16,910 nucleotides of DNA from Treponema sp. UBA4307 (GTDB taxonomy: Bacteria; Spirochaetota; Spirochaetia; Treponematales; Treponemataceae). Position numbers and translations under genes: made by a program. Positions 7,017 to 14,531 of this stretch are shown piece after piece. The stretch spans positions 1 to 16,910 of the forward strand of contig DGUP01000014.1 of assembly GCA_002394685.1 (NCBI GenBank), in the 5' to 3' direction. Position 1 is the first letter of the stretch; each line of letters opens with the position of its first letter. The notes under the pieces were generated by a model. That model did no database searches. It was not told where the DNA came from and saw nothing but the letters and a program-made list of their open reading frames with translations.

Positions 7017-8195
7017 TTAATACTTCATTATTTTTGTCTGGAAGAAGCGGACTATTTTATAAATCGGAGTTTCAAACCGCCGCTTTGCTTTTGTAAGCAT
7101 TTTTCTTATTTCAATAGACTGAGGACAATGAAGTTCACACTTACCGCATTTAATACAGTTCGAAGCACCAGTACTTGTACTTCGGATTGAAGTGCACATG
7201 AAATAATCCTTAAGTCCCTGAAAATAATTATCAGAAAAACTTCGGTTATAGGCCGCAAATATTCCAGGAATATCAACTCCTTTCGGACAAGGCATACAGT
7301 AACGGCAGCCTGTGCAGGAAACCTTTGTAAGGGAATTAATCACCTTAACGACTTTTTTTATTGTATCAAAATCTTCCTGGGTAAACGCTCCGGCTTTTGA
7401 GGAACTGGCAGACTTTATATTTTCATCTATCATTTCCAGACTGTTCATTCCGGAAAGAACACAGGTAACTGCTTCCTGATTCCACAGCCATCTGAAGGAC
7501 CATTCTGCCGGACTCCATTCAGGTCTGGCCTGATTCAAAATCTTTACCGCAGCTTCCGGCAGTTTATTTGCAAGACGGCCGCCTCTTAAAGGTTCCATAA
7601 TCACAACAGGAACATTTTTTTCCGCAGCCCGCTCAAGCCCTTTAACACCAGCCTGAGAAGTTTCATCAAGATAGTTATACTGAATCTGTGTAAAATCCCA
7701 GTCATAAGCATCCAGAAGTTTAAGGAACATGTCCGTGTTTCCGTGATAAGAAAATCCCACCTGACGAATCTGGCCGCTTTTTTTCTTTTCTTCCAGCCAG
7801 TCTAAAATTCCAAGATTCTGAATTCTCTCCCAGGCCCCTAAATCATTCAGCATGTGCATGAGATAATAATCCACATGGTCAGTACGCAAACGACGAAGCT
7901 CTTCATTAAAAAGCCTGTCCATATCCTCAGATTTTTTCAAGAGATAATGAGGAAGTTTGGTTGCAATATAAACTTTATCCCGGAGATTATTTTTCTCAAG
8001 AATTTCTCCAAGCGCCGCCTCACTCCCCGGGTAGATGTAGGCAGTATCAAAATAATTAATTCCACCTTCAACAGCCCTGAGAATTTCTCCTTCAGTTTTT
8101 TTGATATCGATTGCAGCCCCTTTTGTAGAAAAACGCATACAACCGTATCCCAAAACAGAAATTTTGTTTCCTTGCCTGTCTAACCTGTACTCCAT
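7017..8195 (-). CDS. Aldo/keto reductase with C-terminal 2x[4Fe-4S] ferredoxin-like domain
   Basis: A protein of 392 aa, presumably cytosolic. The N-terminal TIM-barrel reductase has the catalytic tetrad in place: Asp50 and Tyr55 (FDTAYIYPGSE), Lys80 (IATKLP) and His114 (YYLMHML). The C-terminal part carries C294-x2-C297-x2-C300-x2-C303-P and C347-x2-C350-x2-C353-x3-C357-P, binding motifs for two iron-sulfur clusters. This domain pair defines a family common in anaerobes ('aldo/keto reductase, Fer4-containing'); substrates are mostly unknown and electron transfer to or from ferredoxin is a reasonable inference. The start lies 4 bases after the chemotaxis gene's stop and its AAGG-type binding site lies inside that gene's end, so translation is probably coupled. 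Confidence 0.9.
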   Translation of the reverse strand: MEYRLDRQGNKISVLGYGCMRFSTKGAAIDIKKTEGEILRAVEGGINYFDTAYIYPGSEAALGEILEKNNLRDKVYIATKLPHYLLKKSEDMDRLFNEELRRLRTDHVDYYLMHMLNDLGAWERIQNLGILDWLEEKKKSGQIRQVGFSYHGNTDMFLKLLDAYDWDFTQIQYNYLDETSQAGVKGLERAAEKNVPVVIMEPLRGGRLANKLPEAAVKILNQARPEWSPAEWSFRWLWNQEAVTCVLSGMNSLEMIDENIKSASSSKAGAFTQEDFDTIKKVVKVINSLTKVSCTGCRYCMPCPKGVDIPGIFAAYNRSFSDNYFQGLKDYFMCTSIRSTSTGASNCIKCGKCELHCPQSIEIRKMLTKAKRRFETPIYKIVRFFQTKIMKY

Positions 8196-8199
8196 TTAA

Positions 8200-10278
8200 T
8201 TAAACCTTAAACTTATCAATTTGAATTCCAATCTGGCTGATTGACTGATTCACTGATGCATTAACGTTTTCCAGTTCAGAACTAGTTTCACGCATGGTCT
8301 CAATATCTGAGTCCATGTTCTTAACTCTACCATTAATAGTATGAGTAACTTTCTGCAAAGATTCAATAGATTTTAAAACAGACTTACTGCTTTCTTCCAT
8401 TTCACTTGATGCAACCATAACGTAACTTGTTGTATCATTCATTGTGTGAAGTGAAGCACTGATCTGTTTTGAACCGGCACTTTGTTCCGTAAGAGCCTGC
8501 TTTATTTCCAGAACAATTGTATTTGTTTCATCAATTTTTTCAGTTACAAGATTGAAAGACTGACTGGACTGCTCAGAGGCAGAAACCACAGCTTCAATTG
8601 AAGTATAAATTTCCTGAAGCTGCTTACCAATAGATTCTGACTGTTCAGAAGAAGTTTCTGAAAGTGAGCGGATTTCATCTGCAACAACAGAGAATCCCTT
8701 TCCAGCCTCACCTGCATGTGCCGCTTCAATAGCAGCATTCATTGCCAGAAGATTTGTCTGTTCTGCAATAGCGGCAATGGCCTGGTTTGCATCATCCAGC
8801 ATCTGGCTCTGCTTTTCAATCTGACGGATTTTTTCATCTACATCAGTCTGACGGTTAACGCCTTCCTTTGCAGAATTAAGCAGATCATCAAAAGAGGACG
8901 TCATCTTATCCATGGAATTATTGATTGAACTGATATTGCTTACCATTTCTTCAATTGAAGAAGAAGCTCCCTGGATATCAGCAGACTGCATTTCAATCAT
9001 TCTGGAAAGACCATCGATTTTTTCCGTAATCTCCTGAACAAAAGTCGTTGTCTCATTAACACTTGCTGTCTGACATCCCACTTCCCCCTGAATACTGTTA
9101 ATCTCATGAAGTATGTCGTTAATGGATTTTGAAGTCTCCTGAATTTTATTTGATAAAGTACTGCCCGCTGTATTCAGATTCTCTTTTGAAAGTTTTATCT
9201 CCGAAATAATATTCTGTAGTTTTTCAGAGAATGCATTAAATCCCAGAACCACATCACCAACTTCATCCTTTGAAGTACGTTCAAGGCGTTTTGTAAGATC
9301 CGCATTTCCAGTTGCAATTTCATTGATTGATTTTTTCACAGCACCAAGAGATTTAAATGAAGCGTTAACAGTTGTAAGGGCAATAATAAGTCCCAGGAGC
9401 ATTGTGCCCAGCATGATGATGGAAATAACAATGTTCATTCTGTTAATTGCGCCGTAGAAATCACCATATGGAATTTCACAGACTACGGCCCAGTTACAGC
9501 TTTCACCAACAGGCCTGTAAGCAACAATTTTTGTATGTCCATAAGAATCAATGCAGGTTTCTATCTGATTTTTCCCATCCATTACATTTTTAAGAACTTC
9601 AGGATTTTTCTTAACAACATCTGACACATCAGAATAGTGCTGCTGAAGAAGAGTCATTCCCCGATCGTAAGAACCAACAATCGCACCAGTTTCCATATTC
9701 ACCAGAATTGGATGGCTGTCTTTTCCGACCACAATTGAAGAGCAGACCTGTTCCATGCGATAAGCTTTTACTTTTGCAAATACCGTTGCAGCAGGTTTTG
9801 AATTATTATCAAAAACAGGAACTGCATAAGTAATGATTGTAGTGCCGCTTAATGTTTCCGGGTCAGTAATACTGTTTTTACCCTTCATTGATTCTTTATA
9901 GGAAAAACTATTCTTCATATCAATTGAATTACCAAAGGCATTATAGGAATACCCAGAGGAATCAATCATAGAAATATCCAGAAAACTGGAATCAATTTCT
10001 TTTACAGATGAAGAAATAGATTGAATTTTTTCGTGTGTAGTAAGCTGGTCACTGCGGATAAAAGGAAGCTGGGCAAGAGTTTTAAGCATTCTGAATTCCC
10101 GGCTGTTGGTAGCTTCGATTTCAGCAGCAATGGAATTCATTATTGCATCAATTGAAGTATTTACAGATTTTGTAAGATTCTTTGTAAAAAATCTTGATGC
10201 CGCAAAAGCAATAATTAAATTGGAAAAAAAGACTAAGCCAATTACAACAATGAGAATTTTAATTTTCATACTTTTCAT
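8200..10278 (-). CDS. Methyl-accepting chemotaxis protein (Cache sensor, HAMP, signalling domain)
   Basis: A protein of 692 aa from the ATG at 10278. An in-frame ATG at 10287 overlaps the ribosome binding site AAAAAGGA (10287-10294), whereas the ATG at 10278 lies 8 bases from it. Order: transmembrane helix (about residues 6-27); periplasmic Cache-type sensor (about 30-275; 'DISMIDSSGYSYNAFG', 'YAVPVFDNNSKPAATVFAKV', 'NWAVVCEIPYG'); second transmembrane helix from about 281; HAMP linker with NADLTKRLERTSKDEVGDVV; long coiled-coil signalling domain with the hairpin tip QTNLLAMNAAIEAAHAGEAG at about 503-530. It should control CheA/CheW and flagellar rotation in response to a small ligand. No CheR-tethering pentapeptide is seen at the C terminus (IDKFKV). 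The ligand cannot be deduced. First main gene of a two-gene operon with the aldo/keto reductase. Confidence 0.93.
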   Translation of the reverse strand: MKSMKIKILIVVIGLVFFSNLIIAFAASRFFTKNLTKSVNTSIDAIMNSIAAEIEATNSREFRMLKTLAQLPFIRSDQLTTHEKIQSISSSVKEIDSSFLDISMIDSSGYSYNAFGNSIDMKNSFSYKESMKGKNSITDPETLSGTTIITYAVPVFDNNSKPAATVFAKVKAYRMEQVCSSIVVGKDSHPILVNMETGAIVGSYDRGMTLLQQHYSDVSDVVKKNPEVLKNVMDGKNQIETCIDSYGHTKIVAYRPVGESCNWAVVCEIPYGDFYGAINRMNIVISIIMLGTMLLGLIIALTTVNASFKSLGAVKKSINEIATGNADLTKRLERTSKDEVGDVVLGFNAFSEKLQNIISEIKLSKENLNTAGSTLSNKIQETSKSINDILHEINSIQGEVGCQTASVNETTTFVQEITEKIDGLSRMIEMQSADIQGASSSIEEMVSNISSINNSMDKMTSSFDDLLNSAKEGVNRQTDVDEKIRQIEKQSQMLDDANQAIAAIAEQTNLLAMNAAIEAAHAGEAGKGFSVVADEIRSLSETSSEQSESIGKQLQEIYTSIEAVVSASEQSSQSFNLVTEKIDETNTIVLEIKQALTEQSAGSKQISASLHTMNDTTSYVMVASSEMEESSKSVLKSIESLQKVTHTINGRVKNMDSDIETMRETSSELENVNASVNQSISQIGIQIDKFKV

Positions 10279-10330
10279 AACAGTCATCCTTTTTTAAGCG
10301 TGTTGAAGTAAAACCTGGGGCTGCATTCAT

Positions 10331-10396
10331 TTAGCCATGTACGCCTGAGGAAAATATTTTTTTCAATGGATTTTTTTTCAAAGAAGTTTTCTTCAC
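10331..10396 (-). CDS. Possible 21-residue basic leader peptide upstream of the chemotaxis gene
   Basis: A GTG at 10396 opens a 21-codon frame ending in TAA at 10331. A perfect AGGAGG (10403-10408) lies 6 bases upstream, better than the binding site of almost any full-length gene in the window. The peptide begins MKKTSLKKNPLKK and is strongly basic; its stop overlaps a second ATG (TAAATG). It lies about 50 bases before the chemotaxis start, where a leader or regulatory peptide would sit. It could also be a decayed gene start or chance. No homolog is recognised. Confidence 0.3.
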   Translation of the reverse strand: MKKTSLKKNPLKKIFSSGVHG

Positions 10397-10402
10397 AATT
10401 GT

Positions 10403-10408
10403 CCTCCT
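10403..10408 (-). promoter_or_regulatory. Perfect Shine-Dalgarno sequence AGGAGG
   Basis: AGGAGG on the minus strand (CCTCCT on plus), inside a TAGGAGGA context, 6 bases ahead of a GTG codon. It is the main reason for proposing the small frame at 10331-10396. Confidence 0.45.
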
Positions 10409-10624
10409 AAAAAGGATAAATCTCTCTCGATTAGATTGTCTTATTGTGAAAACAACTGTTAATATTATACCCTAATAATTTATATATTTATAGTTTAAAA
10501 ATTATAGATTGCTGCATTAATAGAGAAATTTGAGTATTTTTAACTATACTTTATTATAGTGTATTTCAGCTTTGTTAAGGGTGAAAATGGCTTAAAAAAT
10601 ATAAACCCTGCTGATCCATATAAA
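10409..10624. other. AT-rich gap between the chemotaxis operon and the AAA+ gene
   Basis: There is no coding sequence here by eye. On the minus strand a perfect TATAAT (10464-10469) lies about 190 bases before the chemotaxis ATG, but no good -35 accompanies it; it is a candidate start for that operon's transcript. A small inverted repeat ACTATA/TATAGT lies at 10543-10560. No convincing intrinsic terminator is seen for the AAA+ operon ending at 10625; a 5-base AGGGT/ACCCT pairing near 10573-10615 lacks a T-run. Confidence 0.35.
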
Positions 10625-11425
10625 TCATTCAAAAACAATATCTTTGTCAGTAACCATTTTTCCAGAAGAAAAAATGCAGGCTTTACTAACAACGTTTTTT
10701 AATTCCCGAATATTTCCAGGCCAGTCATAAGTTTTAAGTTTTCCAAGGGCACTGTCATCCAGCAGCTTACCCTTTTCTCCCGCAACTTCCCTGGCAATGG
10801 AATCAAGATCATTCATTCTCTGTCTGAGAGGAGGCAGTTTAATCTGTATAACGGAAATTCTATAATACAAATCTTCTCTAAAAAGTCCCTGGCTGACAAG
10901 GGATTTTAAATCTTTATTGCTGGCAAAAATAAACCTGGCATCAAAATTATGGCTCCCGTTTGACCCCAGACGGCGCACTCTTTTATCCTCAAGAACACAA
11001 AGAAGCTTGGCCTGAAGTTCCAGAGGAAGTTCACTTATTTCATCCAGAAATAAAGTTGATTTATCAGCCTGTTCAAAAATTCCTTTTGTTTTCACTGAAT
11101 CTGTAAAAGCCCCGGGCTCCGTACCAAAGAGCTGACTTTCAATAATTGCAGGGGCAAAAGAAGCAGCATTATATTTCTGCATTTCATAGTTGCTCCGTGA
11201 AGACATTCTATGAATTTTTTCAGCATAAAAAGATTTTCCGCTTCCACTTTCTCCAAGTAAAAGAACCGGTTCATCACAAGCAGCTGCAATTTTAATTAAA
11301 TCGCCGATCTCTCCTGATGATTTATATTGATCTTCCTGAAATAAAAAAAACGCCTGTGATTTCTGGATGCTATCATAGGCGTTTAAAACAATTTCGGAAT
11401 CAGTCTTGTTTTCAAATCCTCTCAT
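10625..11425 (-). CDS. Orphan sigma-54-activator-type AAA+ ATPase domain with altered GAFTGA loop
   Basis: A protein of 266 aa: essentially one AAA+ domain of the bacterial enhancer-binding protein type. It has Walker A GESGSGKS (58-65), Walker B TLFLDEI (124-130), sensor I ASN (168-170), the REDLYYR stretch (183-189), LPPLRQR and sensor II WPGNIREL (235-242), all consistent with ATPase activity. The sigma-54 contact loop, normally GAFTGA, reads GAFTDS (105-110). There is no receiver, PAS or GAF domain before it and no Fis-type helix-turn-helix after it; the protein stops about 25 residues past sensor II. It therefore may not activate sigma-54 transcription, and may act on another partner. 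Last gene of the protease operon, 12 bases after the previous stop; no good ribosome binding site, so coupling is likely. Confidence 0.85.
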   Translation of the reverse strand: MRGFENKTDSEIVLNAYDSIQKSQAFFLFQEDQYKSSGEIGDLIKIAAACDEPVLLLGESGSGKSFYAEKIHRMSSRSNYEMQKYNAASFAPAIIESQLFGTEPGAFTDSVKTKGIFEQADKSTLFLDEISELPLELQAKLLCVLEDKRVRRLGSNGSHNFDARFIFASNKDLKSLVSQGLFREDLYYRISVIQIKLPPLRQRMNDLDSIAREVAGEKGKLLDDSALGKLKTYDWPGNIRELKNVVSKACIFSSGKMVTDKDIVFE

Positions 11426-11437
11426 AAAGAACAGAAA

Positions 11438-12181
11438 CTACTTATCCTTCCTAAAGAGTTTCTCCCAAACCAGGCTGATTATATACCAAATGAATGGGAA
11501 TAGTAAGAAGATTTTTATAGGATTTCTTTGAATTTCAGAAAAAATCTCCCTTCCCTTATTAAACTTTTTTTCACTTACGCGCTGGATTCTTTCACTGAAA
11601 ATCCCCAGAGCATCGTGATAGTAAAGGAAGATACTGTTTGAAAAGCGGTCTCTTCTTTCGTAAGACCAAACATCCTTATCCCTTATACCTTCACTTACAA
11701 GTACCAGGGATGGGGAAGCTTTTTTTATTGCTTCAATAATTCCGTCTTCTTCGGATTTTGGATAGTAGCCCACATAACGGCCCACAATCTGCAGTCTTTT
11801 AAAAGTAAGATGAAGATTATTTTCTGCTTCAGTTAAAACCTTTTTTCTTCCCCCAAGAAGATAAAGAGTCTTCAAGTGATTTTCCAGAATATTGAAGATA
11901 TTAATTACAGTTGAAAAAGGATTGTATCTTACAGGAACAGGCTTGTGCAAAAACTTAGCACCACGAATAATACTTTTTGAAACAGGAAGAACAAGATCCG
12001 CATTTCTTACGCACTGAGCAAATTCATTGTTACCTCTGGCCCTGAGCAAATCCCATACGGAAAGGAAAACAATCTGCTTAGTTCCACTCATAACCAGAAG
12101 CTCAAGGATTTCGTTTTCAAGATTTTGTGGCTGCAGGATATCTACCGGAACGCCAAGCACAGTTATTCTTTGAATTGCCAT
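11438..12181 (-). CDS. WecG/TagA/CpsF-family (GT26-like) protein, divergent
   Basis: A protein of 247 aa. The fold signature of WecG/TagA glycosyltransferases is visible: V-L-G-V-P-V-D near the N terminus, 'CVRNADLVLP' (57-66), the LYLLGG stretch, 'RLQIVGRYVGYYPKSEEDGI' and 'ASPSLVLVSEGIRDKD'. Family members transfer N-acetylmannosamine-type sugars to lipid-linked GlcNAc at the membrane. Two hallmark motifs are lost here: the usual T-x-N-x-E is replaced by LSVWD (40-44), and PDG-x-G(V) by PVSKS (66-70), removing the proposed catalytic Asp. The C-terminal 40 residues hold a hydrophobic helix (FLLFPFIWYIISLVW) and a basic end, a membrane anchor. Starts inside the end of rsmE (19-base overlap), with GGAG 8 bases upstream. 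It is either a specialised or a non-catalytic member. Confidence 0.75.
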   Translation of the reverse strand: MAIQRITVLGVPVDILQPQNLENEILELLVMSGTKQIVFLSVWDLLRARGNNEFAQCVRNADLVLPVSKSIIRGAKFLHKPVPVRYNPFSTVINIFNILENHLKTLYLLGGRKKVLTEAENNLHLTFKRLQIVGRYVGYYPKSEEDGIIEAIKKASPSLVLVSEGIRDKDVWSYERRDRFSNSIFLYYHDALGIFSERIQRVSEKKFNKGREIFSEIQRNPIKIFLLFPFIWYIISLVWEKLFRKDK

Positions 12182-12999
12182 AATTGTTTCTCCATTAATA
12201 CAGTCTGAATTGCCGCAATTCCGTAAAGAGCAGCAGTTTCACACCGCAGTATATTAGTATCAAAGTGGATTGGGATAAAGCCCGCATCACTTAATTGTTT
12301 TATTTCTTCAGGCATTATGCCGCCTTCTGCACCAACAGCAATTGCGGCACATTTAAGGCCATCTGAATTCTTAAAAGCCTCATGAAGCTTTTGAGTTCCA
12401 GAAGTCTGTTCGTAAAGTACAGTGGCTAAACTTTTGTTTTCAGCACCTGTATTTTGCGTTTTTTGGGTCCAGAAATCAATAGCTTCCTTAACAGACATTA
12501 CTTTTGTAACCTCTGTCTCTACAGCAGAACCACTTTGCTGTAAAGCTTCAGTAATTATATTATCCCAGCGGCTGTTTTTTTCTTCAGACCTTTTCTTTGC
12601 AGATTCAATATTCCCTTTCTGGCAAAAAGCACCTGCCACAGGAACAACATACCGTACACCGCATTCTACAGACTGCCGTATAATAAGTTCCATTTTAGGA
12701 GGCTTTGCTACAAACTGAAAGAGAAAGAGCTCACACTGATTTTGCTTTTCAGAAGGAGGGGCCTTAATTTCACTGCCGGAATTAATATTTACTTTCCCAT
12801 CACCGGCCAGTTGCAGGACAATTCTCTTATCTTCAATAAGAGCAACTGTCATCTGCATAAGCTTGTCCCCGGGGAGCCGCGCGTAAATCATATCACCAGA
12901 CTTAACACGCAGCACTGATTTCAAATAATGAAACTTTTTTCCTTCAAGAACAATAATTCCATTCTTATCTACATCTTGTTCAAGAACAAGCTGTCTCAT
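12163..12999 (-). CDS. rsmE: 16S rRNA (uracil1498-N3)-methyltransferase RsmE
   Basis: A protein of 278 aa, slightly longer than the usual 240-250. RsmE methylates U1498 in 16S rRNA using SAM. An N-terminal PUA-like part (about 1-75; KKFHYLKSVLRVKSGD) is followed by a SPOUT domain with PPKMELIIRQSVECGV (100-115), RWDNIITEALQQSGS (144-158), VGAEGG (222-227; GPEGG in most members) and LRCETAAL (251-258; LRTETA in most). The order and spacing are characteristic. The extra length comes from loops near 70-88 and 178-192. The start overlaps the protease stop in ATGA; AAAGGA (13009-13014) lies 9 bases upstream. Its 3' end overlaps the next gene by 19 bases. Confidence 0.92.
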   Translation of the reverse strand: MRQLVLEQDVDKNGIIVLEGKKFHYLKSVLRVKSGDMIYARLPGDKLMQMTVALIEDKRIVLQLAGDGKVNINSGSEIKAPPSEKQNQCELFLFQFVAKPPKMELIIRQSVECGVRYVVPVAGAFCQKGNIESAKKRSEEKNSRWDNIITEALQQSGSAVETEVTKVMSVKEAIDFWTQKTQNTGAENKSLATVLYEQTSGTQKLHEAFKNSDGLKCAAIAVGAEGGIMPEEIKQLSDAGFIPIHFDTNILRCETAALYGIAAIQTVLMEKQLWQFKE

Positions 13000-14465
13000 C
13001 TGCTTTTTTCCTTTAAGAGCTTAGCATTCTCCAGCTGCTTTAAAGTCTTTGAATTTTTAATCAGTTTGTTTACATCTTCTTTTTCAAGAATTTCCAGGGC
13101 TGCATTCAACTGAATATCATAATCCAGATCGTAAAGCATAGCCGGCTTTGTTCTGTAAACTTCATTGCGAATCATCTTGCGCAGGAAACGAAGTTCCAGT
13201 TTGTAGGTTTTGTAAAGAGTTTCTGCATAAGCTGCAATATCAGCTTCAGTCATATTAGGATGATTTTCAACGTACTTTGAAATTACATCATCTTCAATCA
13301 GCTTAAGATAAACTGCATCATCCTCTTCAGTGAACTCAGGATAAAGAACCTCTCTGTCAGGAGGAATTCCAGTTTTATCAATATTCACATCACTTGGGGT
13401 GTAATAGCGGGCAACTGTAATTTTAAATCCGTCATTGTTTAAGAGCTGGGATGGAATCTGAACGCTGCCTTTTCCATAAGTATTTGCACCTACAAGATAA
13501 GCGACTTTTGCATCCTTAAGGGCACCTGCAAGAATTTCGCTGGCAGAAGCAGAACCTTCGTTAATCAAAACAATTACCGGAATATTTTTAACAACAGTAT
13601 TCTTTTTGCGGGCATAGAAAACTGAATTCTCATAAGAGATACGGCTCTTTGTAGCAACAATAGTTCCATCATCAATAAACTTATCCGCAATATTAACAGC
13701 AGTCTGAAGCAAACCGCCGCCATTATTTCTAAGGTCAATAATCAGAGATTTGTAGCCCTGACTCTGGAAGGAATCAAGTGCCTCCTGGAAACGGGCAGTT
13801 GTTGTACCAGAAAAACTTGACAGTCTGATGTAACCGGTGCTGCCAATCATTCCGTACTTAACTGTAGGATTTTCAATAATTGCACGGGTAAGAGTTACGT
13901 CAAAAACCATGTTCTTACCGCGAAGAATTGTGATTTTTACAGTTGTACCTTTTGGTCCACGGAGCAGGCTCAGAACTTCTTCCATTGTAATAGTAGTTGT
14001 ATCTACATTACCAATCTTAATGATTTTGTCACCAGGCTGAATACCGGCTTTAGCTCCAGGAGAATCATCAATTGGAGCAATTACGTCTACATAGGCAGGC
14101 TTCTCTGGAGTTGATTCGTTTGGTTTTGAAATTGAAAGACCTACGCCTCCGAAAGAACCGCTGGTTGTATCTGTAATGCTTCTCCAGTCATTCTGATCCA
14201 GATATTCTGAATAAGGATCATCAAGGGAATTCAACATTCCTCTTAAAGCACCTTCATACAACTTCTGAGGATCTACTTCTTCAACATAGTTGTTTTGTAT
14301 GTACTGATATAATTCTTCAATTACCTGAAGATACTGTTCACTGTCAGAGCTGCTCTTTTTTGAAGACTGAGCAAAACACTGGACTGAGCTTACCACTGCC
14401 AGAGCTATAGTGATAAATACAGGAATATAGCGGCGGACTAAGCTTTTAATTGTTTTCTTATTCAT
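12996..14465 (-). CDS. ctp: S41-family C-terminal processing protease (Ctp)
   Basis: A protein of 489 aa. The signal peptide or anchor (MNKKTIKSLVRRY then a hydrophobic core ending near FAQ, residue 33) sends it across the inner membrane. It has a helical cap region with GALRGMLNSLDDPYSEYL (72-89), a PDZ domain (about 100-195) with PGAKAGIQPGDKI, and an S41 core with LIIDLRNNGGG (241-251). The catalytic dyad is Ser307 (EGSASASEI) and Lys332 (TYGKGSVQ), 25 apart as in Prc and plant D1 protease. Such enzymes trim C termini of periplasmic proteins and cell-wall enzymes. First gene of a packed operon with rsmE, the WecG-like and AAA+ genes. AAAAAAGG is 17 bases away, too far to be a normal binding site, but the signal peptide supports this start. 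Confidence 0.93.
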   Translation of the reverse strand: MNKKTIKSLVRRYIPVFITIALAVVSSVQCFAQSSKKSSSDSEQYLQVIEELYQYIQNNYVEEVDPQKLYEGALRGMLNSLDDPYSEYLDQNDWRSITDTTSGSFGGVGLSISKPNESTPEKPAYVDVIAPIDDSPGAKAGIQPGDKIIKIGNVDTTTITMEEVLSLLRGPKGTTVKITILRGKNMVFDVTLTRAIIENPTVKYGMIGSTGYIRLSSFSGTTTARFQEALDSFQSQGYKSLIIDLRNNGGGLLQTAVNIADKFIDDGTIVATKSRISYENSVFYARKKNTVVKNIPVIVLINEGSASASEILAGALKDAKVAYLVGANTYGKGSVQIPSQLLNNDGFKITVARYYTPSDVNIDKTGIPPDREVLYPEFTEEDDAVYLKLIEDDVISKYVENHPNMTEADIAAYAETLYKTYKLELRFLRKMIRNEVYRTKPAMLYDLDYDIQLNAALEILEKEDVNKLIKNSKTLKQLENAKLLKEKSR

Positions 14466-14531
14466 AATAGTAAAGTTTACGACCTTTTTTTTGTCTATGC
14501 AAGAGATTGTATAATATGGTATATTTTATTT
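14466..14531. promoter_or_regulatory. Divergent promoter region between ctp and the MinD/ParA-type gene
   Basis: On the plus strand a perfect -10, TATAAT (14510-14515), ends 16 bases before the ATG at 14532, giving a predicted leader of only about 9-10 bases with no Shine-Dalgarno. On the minus strand the same bases read TATTAT (14511-14516), so overlapping back-to-back -10 elements are possible. A T-rich stretch (14485-14492) replaces a clear -35. Confidence 0.5.

Noticed and set aside
10106..10297. Plus-strand frame opposite the chemotaxis gene start
   Set aside because: Shadow of the transmembrane-coding strand; hydrophobicity is a mirror of the real gene.
10560..10624. Hairpin as terminator of the AAA+ operon
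   Set aside because: Only about 5-base AGGGT/ACCCT pairing around a 22-base loop with no T-run.
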